Shown here: in pieces, positions 50,422-60,243 of the stretch
How the letters are laid out: every line of letters begins with the position of its first letter
Numbering within the stretch: position 1 is the stretch's first letter
From: CAJINA01 sp964647585
GTDB lineage: Bacteria > Desulfobacterota > Desulfobacteria > Desulfobacterales > CAJINA01
Length of the DNA stretch: 64,000 bases
Direction: 5' to 3'
Assembly: GCA_964647585.1 (NCBI GenBank)
Contig: CAZYGG010000003.1
Span: forward strand, 62,001 to 126,000
Translations under genes and position numbers: made by a program
The notes under the pieces: generated by a model
The model's input: only the letters and a program-made list of their open reading frames with translations
What the model was told of the DNA's origin: nothing
The model's database searches: none

Positions 50422-52830
50422 ATGCCCAAAACGAAAAAAAGCGCTGCCCAGATAAGGAAAAAGCGCGCCATTAATAAAAAGCCGTCTTTCTTAGCGCGCC
50501 TGGTGCGCCTGTTTATATGGCTCACCCTGATTGCGGCCGTCACCGGGATTCTTGCCGTGGTGGGCGTCTTTGTTTACCTCGGCCAGGATCTCCCCCGGAT
50601 TTCCACCCTTACCGACTACCGGCCGCCAACCATTACCACCGTTTACTCGGATGACAATCGCAAGATCGGAGAATTTTATAAGGAACGCCGCATCCTGATA
50701 CCCCTGGAGCAGATGCCGGAAATGCTGAAACAGGCTTTTGTCTCCGCTGAAGACGCACGGTTCTACCAGCACCGGGGTGTCGATATCATTAGTATTATCA
50801 GAGCATTTGTTAAAAACCTGGAAGCCGGCACCATTGTCCAGGGGGGCAGCACGATTACCCAGCAGGTGACCAAGTCCTTTTTACTGACCCCGGAGCGCAG
50901 CTATACCCGCAAAATCCGTGAAGCCATTCTGGCTTACCGCATCGATAAAACCTTCAGTAAAGATGAGGTGCTTTTCCTCTACCTGAATCAAATCTATCTC
51001 GGCCACGGCGCTTACGGTGTTGAGGCCGCGTCGGAAAATTATTTCGGCAAATCCGCGCGGGATATGAACCTGGCCGAATGCGCCATGCTGGCCGGTCTGC
51101 CCCAGGCCCCCAGCCGGTACTCGCCGTTCCGGTTTCCCGACCGGGCCAAGCAGCGCCAGATTTATGTTTTGAACCGCATGGTTTCCGAGGGGTATATCAC
51201 CAACATCCAGGCGACCGAGGCCATCGACATGCCCCTGGATATCAAACCCCGGCGCAACTGGTATATCGAGAAAGTACCGGCCTACACGGAATACATCCGG
51301 CGGTACGTCGAGGAGAAATACGGCAAGAACAGGCTCTACCTGGACGGGTTGAAAATCTACACATCCGTCAATATCGACATGCAGAAGATGGCGCGCGAGG
51401 AGATCGGCATCGGGCTGCAGGCGCTGGATAAAAGACAGGGGTATCGGGGTCCGCTGCAGACCATTGTCAAAGAAGAAATCGAAACCTTCTCAAGTGAGTT
51501 GAAGCGAAAATATGACCTCAATCCGCTTGATAAGGGCAAGACGGTTACCGGTGTGGTGATTGCCGTTGATAACCGGGCCGGGAAGGTTACCGTCCGGCTG
51601 GGCAGCCAGCGCGGCACCATCGCCCTGGAAGATATGCAATGGGCCCGCAAACCGAATCCGGATGCCTCCTATCGTTATGCCAAAATTAAAAAGCCGGGCA
51701 AGGCCCTGAAGATCGGGGATGTTATCCTGGTGAAACTTAAAGATAAGGTCGAGAAGACTGGCGACTGGCAGCTGGCCCTGGAACAGGTTCCCAAGGCGCA
51801 GTCGGCCCTGCTTTGCATCGAAGCGGAAACGGGCTATGTGAAAGTCATGGTGGGCGGCCGGGATTTCAAATCCAGTCAGTTCAACCGGGCGGTCCAGTCC
51901 CGGCGGCAACCCGGCAGCGCCTTCAAACCGTTGATTTACGCTGCCGCGATCGACAAGGGGTACACGCCGGCCACCGTGATTATCGATTCGCCCATCGTGT
52001 ATGAGGACGAACAACGGGATTTCAAGTGGAAACCGGAGAACTACGGCCGGAAATTTTACGGCCCGACCCTGCTCCGCAAGGCCTTGTCCAAGTCTAAAAA
52101 CGTCATTACCGTCAAGATCGTACAGGACATCGGGATTGATTATGTGATTGATTATGCCCGCAAGCTGGGGATCCACTCTGAAATGCCCCGGGATCTTTCC
52201 ATTTCGCTGGGTTCCTCGGGCGTCTCATTGCTTGAGATTGTGAACGCCTATTCTGTTTTTACGAACCAGGGCTATTTTGTGGAACCGGTCTTTATTACGC
52301 GTATTGTGGACCGGGACGGCCAAGAGCTGGAGCAGGCACGGCCGCAGAGAGAGAAAGTCATTGACCAGACCACGGCGTACCTGATGACCAACCTGCTGGA
52401 AGAGGTTGTCAAGAGCGGCACCGGTCGCCGGGTCAGGGCCCTGCGCCGCCCGGTCGCGGGCAAGACCGGAACGACCAACAACCTGTATGATGCCTGGTTT
52501 GTGGGATATACACCGGAATATATCACCGGTGTCTGGGTCGGTTTTGACGAGGAGGCCCCCATGGGTGTGGGCGAGACCGGTTCGCGGGCGGCCAGCCCCA
52601 TCTGGCTGGGATATATGCAAAGACTGCTGTCCGGCAAGCCGATCCGGGTTTTCCCGGTGCCCGAGGGCGTGGTGTTTACCAAGATAGACGCGGAGACCGG
52701 TCTGCTGCCGATACCTGAGTCAAAAGAGACCTACTTTGAGTGTTTCAAGGAGGGGACGGTTCCCATTGAGCATACGCCCCGGCCGGATGTGGTTGTGGAG
52801 CCGGAGCAATTCTTCAAAGACGACATCTAG
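50422..52830 (+). CDS. Penicillin-binding protein 1A (bifunctional)
   Basis: This 802-residue class A PBP polymerises and cross-links murein. A lysine-rich cytoplasmic tail is followed by a membrane anchor (LFIWLTLIAAVTGILAVVGV). The glycosyltransferase domain has EDARFYQHRGVD, GGSTITQQVTK and LYLNQIYLGHGAYGVEAA. A middle OB-like insert (residues about 390-500) precedes the transpeptidase: SxxK in PGSAFKPL, SxN in SKSKN and KTGT in AGKTGTTNN. The ATG at 50422 gives the usual cytoplasmic tail; an upstream in-frame extension crosses a repeat. The gene is divergent from hisI and its stop lies at the border of a repeat cluster. Confidence 0.93.
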   Translation: MPKTKKSAAQIRKKRAINKKPSFLARLVRLFIWLTLIAAVTGILAVVGVFVYLGQDLPRISTLTDYRPPTITTVYSDDNRKIGEFYKERRILIPLEQMPEMLKQAFVSAEDARFYQHRGVDIISIIRAFVKNLEAGTIVQGGSTITQQVTKSFLLTPERSYTRKIREAILAYRIDKTFSKDEVLFLYLNQIYLGHGAYGVEAASENYFGKSARDMNLAECAMLAGLPQAPSRYSPFRFPDRAKQRQIYVLNRMVSEGYITNIQATEAIDMPLDIKPRRNWYIEKVPAYTEYIRRYVEEKYGKNRLYLDGLKIYTSVNIDMQKMAREEIGIGLQALDKRQGYRGPLQTIVKEEIETFSSELKRKYDLNPLDKGKTVTGVVIAVDNRAGKVTVRLGSQRGTIALEDMQWARKPNPDASYRYAKIKKPGKALKIGDVILVKLKDKVEKTGDWQLALEQVPKAQSALLCIEAETGYVKVMVGGRDFKSSQFNRAVQSRRQPGSAFKPLIYAAAIDKGYTPATVIIDSPIVYEDEQRDFKWKPENYGRKFYGPTLLRKALSKSKNVITVKIVQDIGIDYVIDYARKLGIHSEMPRDLSISLGSSGVSLLEIVNAYSVFTNQGYFVEPVFITRIVDRDGQELEQARPQREKVIDQTTAYLMTNLLEEVVKSGTGRRVRALRRPVAGKTGTTNNLYDAWFVGYTPEYITGVWVGFDEEAPMGVGETGSRAASPIWLGYMQRLLSGKPIRVFPVPEGVVFTKIDAETGLLPIPESKETYFECFKEGTVPIEHTPRPDVVVEPEQFFKDDI

Positions 52831-53160
52831 TGCCCGGCCAGAGCGGGCATCTTTTGGCCCTGGGCCGCGTTCTCGCTTCCTGTCAATCCTCGACGTAGAT
52901 TTACTACGCCTCCGGTTGACAGGAATGCTGCGGCCTTGCCCGGAACCAAAATCTACCACCCCTGAAGGGACACTTTCAGTTAAGGGGCGCTTATAACAAC
53001 GGTCTCGCTTTTTCTCAATCCTCGCCGTAGCACGACTACGCCTCCGGTTTCAAAAGTGCTCAAGCCTTGCTCTGAACCAAAATCTACCACTTGTGAGCGG
53101 ACACTTCGTATTTCGACCGGAGCAGCATCTTTTGGCCCCGGGCCGCGTTCTCAGTCCAGA
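52829..53160. repeat. Cluster of palindromic repeats, family B
   Basis: One complete element (52829-52974) has an imperfect inverted repeat of about 110 bases around AATCCTCGACGTAG / CTACGCCTCCGGTT. A second (52983-53104) shares the right half (CCTTGC, GAACCAAAATCTACCAC, GGACACTT). A left-half fragment (53113-53160) repeats GCATCTTTTGGCCCYGGGCC. The first element starts at the PBP1A stop codon. The core hairpin resembles that of family A. Confidence 0.8.
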
Positions 53161-53779
53161 TATTCTCATCATATCGAAAATTTGGCGAGATTCTGATAAT
53201 GGCAAGATAATCCAAAGTCCCTAAATCATTCGATGCTTAAAAAACAGCAAAAAATAGAACCATTGGGGCCCTAATCTAATAACTCGCCGCCTGCTCAACA
53301 CTCTATTACCATTAAAAATTATATGACATCCCAATGTTCAGGGTTCAATTTTTACATTTCAGCCTTCCTAAAACGCCTTAATAAATAAGTCTAAAATTGA
53401 AAATCAATTGGTGTTGACATTTCTAACAAATCAATTTAGTGATTAAAAATACTTACCCGTTACAATCTATTTCACATCTCAACTCCACCACAAACCATCT
53501 CTACTGTTTCTGTGTGTTTTTTCATCCTCAAATCATCGTTTATTTTTTATTCAATTTCGATCAATTATAGTAAGTATATTCCCTTGCCAAAATTATCACC
53601 ATGGAAAAACCTCTGAAAATCTGCATGCCATGCTCCTGACAGGATATAATCGATTCTGTTAGGAGCTGAAGCGGTCTATATTTCTGAAGAATTAAAAGAT
53701 CTGTTGGAACAATAGGTATGAAACCTAAACTGTTATCTCATTTTTTAATAGTTAAATAGGGAAGTAAAGGAGGACAGAA
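53161..53779. other. AT-rich non-coding region upstream of the kelch/MopE-type gene
   Basis: This is 619 bases of unusually AT-rich sequence without a credible gene. TTGACA at about 53416 could be a -35 box, but no good -10 follows. A short plus-strand stretch ending at about 53715 (AEAVYISEELKDLLEQ then stop) might be a relic of a coding end. Just before 53780 is a strong AAAGGAGG ribosome site. Confidence 0.5.
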
Positions 53780-55768
53780 ATGAATAAAAGATTGTTGCTC
53801 TTTTTATTTGCCTTGGCAACATTTTATATCTTTGGTGGGTTGGCTACGGCTCAAACTTGGATTGAACCTGTGGTAAACGGAGGCCCACCGAGCTTACCTA
53901 ACTATCAGCTGTCGGTGGTCCGGGATTCCGAGACGAACCGGGCAATTGTCTATGGGCGTAGACTCGACAGGGTTTCGGAAGTATGGATTCTCACCAATTC
54001 AGATGGCACTGGAGGAGAAAGTGAATGGATCAAGCTGAACACCGTTGGGGCACCACCTTCACGCGGTAATCACTCAGCTGTTTACGACTCTGTAAACAAC
54101 CGAATGATCATCTTCGGAGGATGTGGCGGGGGATGCACTCCGGTGTATAACGATGTCTGGGTCCTCACAAATGCGAATGGCCTGGGAGGTAATCCAGAAT
54201 GGATTCCGTTATTTCCCTCGGGGTCCCCTCCAAGCAGCCGTCATGCGAGTGCTGTTGCGTATGATCCTGATAGCAATAAAATGATTATTTATGGGGGCCA
54301 TACTGGATCTGGTTCGGGTTGGACAACCTATACAGATTTGTTTGTACTCTCTAATGCTAACGGGTTGGGGAGCCCCAAATGGACCCGACTGTATCCTGGT
54401 GGAACTCCACCACCGGGTCTTTATGGCCCGAGTTCCTCTTACGATTCCGCCAACAATCGTCTTATCATAACCGGCGGTTGGCGAGGCTCAGTAACAAATG
54501 GCACCTGGGTCCTTATCAATGCTGATGGATCAGAACCAGTAAGTCCAGAATGGGCTAACATAGTGCCACAGGGAACTGCAGGGGCGCCTTACATTAATTG
54601 GGGGCCTGCTTTTTTTGATCATTCTGCCAATCGGATGATGGTTCTGGGAGATAGCACTGATAGACTCAAATACTGGATCCTCAACAATGCAAATGGCCTT
54701 AACGGGAATCCAATTTGGACACCGCATCTTTTAAACGGTGAACCGCCCCTTCCACCACCACCGATATATCCTGGGGCCAGTCCTTGGGCGTATTCGGCTG
54801 TTTATGACTCTGAAGTCAATCGAGCCATGGTTCTTTTCCATATGACTCCATCGGAGGGAGATCCTGGATATGAAAAACCTTGGGTGATTGCTGAAGCCAA
54901 TGGGGTAGATGAATGCATCGACTCTGATGGCGATGATTTTAGCGTTGAAGGTGGAGACTGCGGTCCAGCAGACTGTGATGATACAGATGCAGCAGTCTAC
55001 CCGGGAGCTGTTGAAATCTGTGATGGCCTTGACAATAACTGCGACGGCGCAGTTGATGAAGGGTTAACCAGTCTTTTCTACCAAGATGCTGATAGCGACG
55101 GCCATGGAGATCTTTTTAATGTAACAGCAGGGTGCACAGCTCCTGATGGATATGTTTCAAGTAACACAGACTGCAATGATAACGATGCTTCGATATATCC
55201 CGGTGCCGCTGAGATTCCCTACGATGGAATTGATCAAGATTGTAGTGGAGCCGATCTAACTGATGTGGATGGTGACGGATACGATTCTACTGCCGTTCCA
55301 GATGGGAACGATTGTAACGATAACAATTCTGCGATAAATCCCGGAGTGATCGAGTCCTGCGACGGCATCGACAACAACTGTGATGGCCAAGTTGATGAAG
55401 AAAATATATGCGTTCAGGAAACGGCAGAAGAACTCAATGAAGCACTTGGTCTTGTACCGCCACAAGCGCCAGCTGGTGTTTCTAAGAAGGCAGAGTCTGC
55501 TGGAAAGAAGCTGGATGACTATTTGAGCTTTATAGACAAAGAAAAGTACTGTGATGCTGTTGGCAAACTGGATGCGGCAATTGATCAAATACAAGATATG
55601 ATAAATCAAACCAATGCCCAGCAATGTAGCACAAAAAAATGTAAAGGAAAGGACTGCTGCATTCCCGATGATGATGCCGGTGCGTTGATACAGGTACTGG
55701 AGTCAGCATACCAGGCTTTGGTGTCGGAAAAGAATTTATTTGTATCAGAACATCCAGAATGTCCCTAA
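53780..55768 (+). CDS. Secreted kelch-like protein with MopE-type metal-binding repeats
   Basis: This 662-residue protein has a signal peptide (residues 1 to about 24, ending ATAQT). Residues about 30-370 contain kelch-like blades with repeated YDSxxNRMIIFGG and NDVWVLTNANGLGG patterns. Residues about 375-545 hold MopE-type putative metal-binding repeats: DCDDTDAAVYPGAVEICDGL followed by DNNCDGAVDEG, and later DCNDNDASIYPGAAE and DCNDNNSAINPG. These aspartate-rich units probably bind calcium. The tail is helical, with a cysteine group (CSTKKCKGKDCC). It is probably exported or surface-attached with a binding role. Codon use is more AT-rich than its neighbours, and it is flanked by repeats, suggesting acquisition. 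Confidence 0.85.
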   Translation: MNKRLLLFLFALATFYIFGGLATAQTWIEPVVNGGPPSLPNYQLSVVRDSETNRAIVYGRRLDRVSEVWILTNSDGTGGESEWIKLNTVGAPPSRGNHSAVYDSVNNRMIIFGGCGGGCTPVYNDVWVLTNANGLGGNPEWIPLFPSGSPPSSRHASAVAYDPDSNKMIIYGGHTGSGSGWTTYTDLFVLSNANGLGSPKWTRLYPGGTPPPGLYGPSSSYDSANNRLIITGGWRGSVTNGTWVLINADGSEPVSPEWANIVPQGTAGAPYINWGPAFFDHSANRMMVLGDSTDRLKYWILNNANGLNGNPIWTPHLLNGEPPLPPPPIYPGASPWAYSAVYDSEVNRAMVLFHMTPSEGDPGYEKPWVIAEANGVDECIDSDGDDFSVEGGDCGPADCDDTDAAVYPGAVEICDGLDNNCDGAVDEGLTSLFYQDADSDGHGDLFNVTAGCTAPDGYVSSNTDCNDNDASIYPGAAEIPYDGIDQDCSGADLTDVDGDGYDSTAVPDGNDCNDNNSAINPGVIESCDGIDNNCDGQVDEENICVQETAEELNEALGLVPPQAPAGVSKKAESAGKKLDDYLSFIDKEKYCDAVGKLDAAIDQIQDMINQTNAQQCSTKKCKGKDCCIPDDDAGALIQVLESAYQALVSEKNLFVSEHPECP

Positions 55769-55856
55769 ATTTTGAACGAAATATATTAAGAATTTTGGTA
55801 TAGCTTTCTGGCTCCAGAAGAAGAAATAGTGAATCTAGGGCTACTAACAAAGAGAA

Positions 55857-55890
55857 GAAAGGCAGGGGAAAATTGGCCCTGCCTTTCTTT
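55857..55890 (+). terminator. Rho-independent terminator after the kelch/MopE-type gene
   Basis: The perfect stem GAAAGGCAGGG / CCCTGCCTTTC with a 9-base loop is followed by TTTT, about 90 bases after the stop codon. Confidence 0.88.
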
Positions 55891-56279
55891 TGATGACTGC
55901 TGTGAACCTTTACATATCAGGTCGCTGAAAACTTTGTGATTTATTGGGCAAAACCCGCAACATAACCAAACTGGCAACATAACGACCATCATTACGCTAC
56001 TGATAGTTGGGTACTAAAGGGCAGGAATATCGTTAATATTGTAACGCCTGGCCCTTATTAACCAGCCACTGCATATTGGGGTTGTGAGATTTTCAAATGC
56101 GGCATTTCTATTGAAGATAAGATCTGTATAACCCAAAATTTTCGGGTCATCGAAACCGGCGACTACTGCTATGATCCCCTCCATATCAGTGGGCTTAGAA
56201 ATCTTGTGATATCTCAGACAAATCACAACACTGAAAACTACGACTATAGTTTCTCAGCCGCCCAATAGACTTTCAAACA
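55891..56279. other. Non-coding AT-rich region
   Basis: No recognised gene. A 70-codon minus-strand frame (56014-56226) has a weak coding look and no family match that I know. Short partial duplications (CATATCAG.. and TTGTGAT.. at 55912-55940 and 56181-56210) suggest decayed repeats. Confidence 0.45.
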
Positions 56280-56320
56280 AAACGGGCACGATGAATGCTT
56301 CATCGTGCCCGTTTCTTTTT
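56280..56320 (-). terminator. Bidirectional terminator at the end of the TRAP transporter gene
   Basis: The perfect 16-bp stem AAACGGGCACGATGAA / TTCATCGTGCCCGTTT with a 3-base loop has T-rich sequence on both sides. It lies 16 bases after the TRAP permease stop and can end transcription in either direction. Confidence 0.88.
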
Positions 56321-56335
56321 AATCGATTGTTTCGG

Positions 56336-58261
56336 TTATACAGCCGCGTTCTTTTTCCCGAACAGCTGTTTGGCCCAGATTCCGCTGAGGATGTAGCTGT
56401 AGAGCCAGGTTCCGAAGAAGATCAGGACCATAGCTTTAATAATGTCCGTGGCGCTGCCGTTCAATGAAAAACCCGGGACATAACCGAACAGAAACGGTCC
56501 GAGGTAGAGGAACTTGGCGAACTTGAAAGACGCAAACGCCGTACGCCACATGTTGGCCTTGGCAATGGTCGCCCCGGCAAAGGCGGCGATGCAGACCGGC
56601 GGCGTGATGTTGGAATCCTGGCTGAGCCAGTAAACGATCATGTGGGCGGCAATTTCGTTGACGCCGAGATGTATGAGGGCCGGTACGGCCACCACGGCTG
56701 TGATCAGGTACGCGGCTGTCACCGGGACACCCATACCCAGGACCAGGGAGGCCAGGGCGATCAATAAAATGGTCAACCAGAGCCGTCCGGCTGCCAAATC
56801 AATGATGATGTCGGCAAAGGTCAGCATGAGGCCGCTGTAGGTCAAGACGCCGATAATAATACCGATGACTCCGACCGTGGCACCGATTTTCAGGCTGCTT
56901 TCCGCGCCCTTGCGGGCGGATTCGACGAATTTACCCAGTTCCGATTTGATATCAGCACCGCGTCTGTGCCTGATCACGGCAATGATCACGCCCAGAATCA
57001 AACCTGCAAGCAGTACCCCGTTTCCCGAGACGCTACCCGTTATTTTATTCACTGTGGCCGGTTCCGCCACGTGTCTGAGGCCTGCCATGGAGACACTAAA
57101 AAGCAGGACGAGCGCCATGATCCACACCATGGTGAGGTCTGTTTTGGTTTCGGCGGTTTTATGGCTGACAGCGATGCAGGTGGCGATACCGATGATGGCG
57201 GAATACCCCGGTGAAAAACCGGCCAGCATGAGAATGGTGATGAGTACCAGCGGCGCAATATAGATCCATTGCTCCTTCAGGATTTGACCGGCGCTCTGTG
57301 CGCTTTTTTCGCCGATGATGTTGTACATCTTGGCCTCGTAGTGCACCATCACAAACACGCTGAACACATACATCAGGGCCGGAAAGATGGCCACCAGCAT
57401 GATTTTCGAATAGGGCACACCGGTGAGTTCCGCCATGATAAAGCCGCCGGCGCCCATGATGGGCGGCATAAACATCCCCGAAATAGAGGCCGCTGGCTCT
57501 ACGCCACCAGCTATATGGGGCCGGAACCCGGCCTTTTTCATCATGGGTATGGTGAACGCGCCGGTGGAGACGACGTTGGCAATGGCGCTGCCGGAGATGG
57601 AGCCGAAAAGCCCGGAGGCGACCACGGCGACCTTGGCCGGACCGCCGATTTTGTGTCCCACCGCGGCCAGGGGAAAATCAATGAAAAACTTCTGGGCGCC
57701 ACTCTCTTTAAGAAAAGCGCCGAACAGAACGAACAAAAGGACATACGTGGCCAGGACATTGGCCATGATCCCGAACACGCCGTCACTTTTATAAAAAATA
57801 CTGGTGCACACCTCTGGAAAGGTATCGCCGGCATGGGAGAAGAGATCCGGCATGTAGGCCCCGTAGACGCCGTAAAGCAGTAAAAGGGTTCCCATAATGA
57901 CAAAAGAAATGCCCACCACCCTTCGGGCCAGCTCGATGCCGAGGAGGACCCCGATGATGGCCACCGACTTGTCAAAGTTCGTTTCAATACCGGTACGGTA
58001 ATTGATGGCTTCGAAATTAAGTATCCAGTAACCGATGCTGAAAATGGAAAGCACAATAAGCAGGTAGTCCACACCCCGCAGCCACTTGTTCTTAGACTTA
58101 TATATTAGAAAGACAAGAACATAGGTGATGATCACGTAAATCCCCCGGTGGTACTGGGTGGCGGCGGGTGAAAGGACGGCCGAGTAGGAGTAGAAAAGCA
58201 CCAGGGCGACCGCCAGGGCGTCAAAGATGATTTTTTCGATTTTATTCAGTTTGTCGTACAC
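56336..58261 (-). CDS. TRAP transporter fused 4TM/12TM permease (DctQM type)
   Basis: This 641-residue membrane protein joins the small (DctQ) and large (DctM) TRAP subunits in one chain, as in TAXI-type systems. It has about 16 or more hydrophobic segments. Conserved parts include GLFGSISGSAIANVVSTGAF, GGVEPAASISGMFMPPIMGA, LGMGVPVTAAYLI and QDSNITPPVCIAAFAGA. The Na+-driven importer takes up organic acids, often dicarboxylates or glutamate-like compounds. It comes after the TAXI binding-protein gene, with a hairpin between them that could give more binding protein than permease. Confidence 0.93.
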   Translation of the reverse strand: MYDKLNKIEKIIFDALAVALVLFYSYSAVLSPAATQYHRGIYVIITYVLVFLIYKSKNKWLRGVDYLLIVLSIFSIGYWILNFEAINYRTGIETNFDKSVAIIGVLLGIELARRVVGISFVIMGTLLLLYGVYGAYMPDLFSHAGDTFPEVCTSIFYKSDGVFGIMANVLATYVLLFVLFGAFLKESGAQKFFIDFPLAAVGHKIGGPAKVAVVASGLFGSISGSAIANVVSTGAFTIPMMKKAGFRPHIAGGVEPAASISGMFMPPIMGAGGFIMAELTGVPYSKIMLVAIFPALMYVFSVFVMVHYEAKMYNIIGEKSAQSAGQILKEQWIYIAPLVLITILMLAGFSPGYSAIIGIATCIAVSHKTAETKTDLTMVWIMALVLLFSVSMAGLRHVAEPATVNKITGSVSGNGVLLAGLILGVIIAVIRHRRGADIKSELGKFVESARKGAESSLKIGATVGVIGIIIGVLTYSGLMLTFADIIIDLAAGRLWLTILLIALASLVLGMGVPVTAAYLITAVVAVPALIHLGVNEIAAHMIVYWLSQDSNITPPVCIAAFAGATIAKANMWRTAFASFKFAKFLYLGPFLFGYVPGFSLNGSATDIIKAMVLIFFGTWLYSYILSGIWAKQLFGKKNAAV

Positions 58262-58314
58262 TTTATTGACCTTCTTTTCAGAGGGTTACCTTACGGGACT
58301 GGATAGAGCAGATG

Positions 58315-58350
58315 CGGGGTACGGCTTTTATTTCTAAAAACCGTACCCCG
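58315..58350 (-). other. Intercistronic hairpin between TAXI binding-protein and permease genes
   Basis: The 10-bp stem CGGGGTACGG / CCGTACCCCG with an AT-rich 16-base loop sits between the two TRAP genes. Such hairpins often stabilise the upstream message or attenuate the downstream gene. Confidence 0.6.
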
Positions 58351-58396
58351 GTCTGGTTTGAACAGATAGTGCTTTGGTTACATGCTAACCTAACTG

Positions 58397-59371
58397 CTAC
58401 AGCATGCCCTTTTCTTTCCAGAACTTCTCAGCTCCGGGGTGGAAAGGCGTTACGATGTTGGTGGCGCCGGTTTTCAGGCTCATGTTCTTGAAGGTTTTCT
58501 TCATGGAGAGCATGTGCTTGAGGCCCGCGTCCGTGTAGATCAGGGAGAGCAGCTTGTAGACGACATCGGCGGATACCTTGGCGTTGGCGACCCACAGGGC
58601 GCTGTCCTGGAAGGAAGGCGCGTCATAGTCAACGCCGCGGTAAGTGCCGGCCGGTACGGCCAGTTTCCCGAAATAGGGGTATTTGGCGAAAAAGCCGGAA
58701 GCTTTTGCGTCGGCGGCCAGGTCGAGCATGGCAATGTCATTGGTCTGGGCAGCCATGATGACTGCGCCGCTCGGAAAGGCGGTGAACAGCCAGAAGGCAT
58801 CCAGCTGGTTGTTGCCGAAAGCCGCTGCGGCATCGTTGTAACCCATGGCGTTTCTTTCAACTTTATCCCACACGCCCATGTGGCTGAAGAACAGCTCACA
58901 GTTGGCGAATGCACCGGAACCGGCATTGCCGACCCCTACTTTTTTACCCGCGAGATCTTTGACGCTCTTGATCCCGGAGCCTTTTTTAACCACCAGCTGG
59001 GCCGGGGCGCCGTACAGCCAGGATACCGCCAGAACGTCGGTGTACTTGCGGGTATCGTTTTTCATCTTACCGTTGCGACCCAGCCAGACATGACCGGAAT
59101 AGACGGTTGAAAATTGCTGTTTGCCGGCATTGGTTTTCCTGAGGTTTTCAACCGATCCGGCCGAGGTCTGGGCCTTTACGGAAAAGTTGGGAACATCTTT
59201 TACAGGCTTATAAACCTGGATACCATTGGCTACGACCTGGAACGTTCCGCCAGCCGGGCCGCCACCGAAGATGATCCGTTTTTTCATGGCAAAGGAGCTA
59301 GTTGAAAAGGCCAGGGTGATCAGAACGACCACGCTGACGCCCAGCACTGTTTTAAAAAAATTGTTCTTCAT
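58397..59371 (-). CDS. TAXI family TRAP transporter solute-binding protein
   Basis: This 324-residue periplasmic binding protein has a signal peptide (VVVLITLAFSTSSFAMKKR) and the TAXI-type opening IIFGGGPAGGTFQVVANGIQ. It continues with KTSAGSVENL-like AQTSAGSVENLRK, GSGIKSVKDLAGKKVGVGNAGSGA and YNDAAAAFGNNQLDAFW. It captures the solute for the fused TRAP permease. The ATG at 59371 has AAGGAGG placed well; a longer frame is unlikely. Two hairpins in the leader (59410-59457) might be regulatory. Its neighbour upstream is a two-component pair. Confidence 0.92.
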   Translation of the reverse strand: MKNNFFKTVLGVSVVVLITLAFSTSSFAMKKRIIFGGGPAGGTFQVVANGIQVYKPVKDVPNFSVKAQTSAGSVENLRKTNAGKQQFSTVYSGHVWLGRNGKMKNDTRKYTDVLAVSWLYGAPAQLVVKKGSGIKSVKDLAGKKVGVGNAGSGAFANCELFFSHMGVWDKVERNAMGYNDAAAAFGNNQLDAFWLFTAFPSGAVIMAAQTNDIAMLDLAADAKASGFFAKYPYFGKLAVPAGTYRGVDYDAPSFQDSALWVANAKVSADVVYKLLSLIYTDAGLKHMLSMKKTFKNMSLKTGATNIVTPFHPGAEKFWKEKGML

Positions 59372-59409
59372 CGCGAGTACCTCCTTAAGGATTGATGGAT
59401 AGAAAAACA

Positions 59410-59457
59410 CGTGAACCGCGTTCACGGGGTTTACCGTACGCATGCCTCGGGCATGCG
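59410..59457 (-). promoter_or_regulatory. Two small palindromes in the TAXI gene leader
   Basis: CGTGAA-CCGCG-TTCACG (59410-59426) and CGCATGCC-TCG-GGCATGCG (59439-59457) lie 39-86 bases upstream of the start codon. They are candidates for a LuxR-type regulator site or an RNA structure. Confidence 0.45.
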
Positions 59458-59604
59458 TCGATCATCATTCCCTATCTGCAATGGTGCCCAGGGTCAATTG
59501 GACTATTTCTGATATTTATGTCAGAGAATTTCTTACAATAATTGAATGGCTTTTAGCCTAATGTCGTATCGGTCTGTTATTTAATGCAATTCACAGCTTC
59601 CCGG

Positions 59605-60243
59605 CTACGGATCAATAAGGTGGTTTTGAATGGCGAAACGCGATATGTCGGCGTTGTTACGCAGATTGAGTTTTTTCAACAGCCGCAGCCGGTAGGTGTC
59701 GACCGTTTTGATACTGATGTTGTAAGCAGCGGCGATTTCCCGGTTGGTGTTGCCCTGGGCCAACCGCTTCAATACCTGCAATTCCCGATTGGACAGGGAA
59801 TCCAGCGGGGACTGACCCTTGGCGCCGCGGGCCACCCGCAAGGCCAGGGACTCTGTGGCTTCGGGGGAAAGATAGCGCTGTCCGGCCAGTACCTTCCGAA
59901 TTGCCTTCACCAGTTTTTCCGGGGCGGATTTTTTGGTGATATACCCCATGGCGCCGGCTTCGATGGCCCGGACCACGTACTGTTCCTCTTCGTGCATGGT
60001 CAGGATAATGACGGGGAGGTCCGGGATGTCGTCCCGGAGGCGGGCGGTGACCTCCAGACCGTCGAACTCGGGCATGGAGATGTCAATGACGGCTACGTCC
60101 GGATCCGCTTTGCGAGCCTGCTGGATAGCTGCCTTTCCATCGGCTGCTTCGGCCACGACGGTCATATCGCCGCTCTCTTCTACAATTCGGCACAATCCGG
60201 CCCGTACAATGCTGTGGTCGTCAGCCAACAGGACTTTGATCAT
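59605..60243 (-). CDS. NarL/FixJ-type response regulator (REC-LuxR HTH)
   Basis: This 212-residue regulator has a receiver domain, with VLLADDHSIVRAGL, phospho-acceptor Asp54 in VAVIDISMPEFDG, and the conserved Lys in YITKKSAPEKL. Its LuxR helix-turn-helix has LSNRELQVLKRLAQGNTNREIAAAYNISIKTV. The start overlaps the kinase stop by 4 bases (ATGA), so both are translated together. It lies 233 bases upstream of the TAXI gene on the same strand, which makes that transporter a plausible target. Confidence 0.94.
   Translation of the reverse strand: MIKVLLADDHSIVRAGLCRIVEESGDMTVVAEAADGKAAIQQARKADPDVAVIDISMPEFDGLEVTARLRDDIPDLPVIILTMHEEEQYVVRAIEAGAMGYITKKSAPEKLVKAIRKVLAGQRYLSPEATESLALRVARGAKGQSPLDSLSNRELQVLKRLAQGNTNREIAAAYNISIKTVDTYRLRLLKKLNLRNNADISRFAIQNHLIDP

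Noticed and set aside
53650..53715. Short peptide-coding stretch ending DLLEQ
   Set aside because: It has no start codon and a stop lies just upstream; at most a gene relic.
58439..59110. 223-codon plus-strand frame opposite the TAXI gene
   Set aside because: Antisense to a clearly conserved binding protein, with no recognisable domain.
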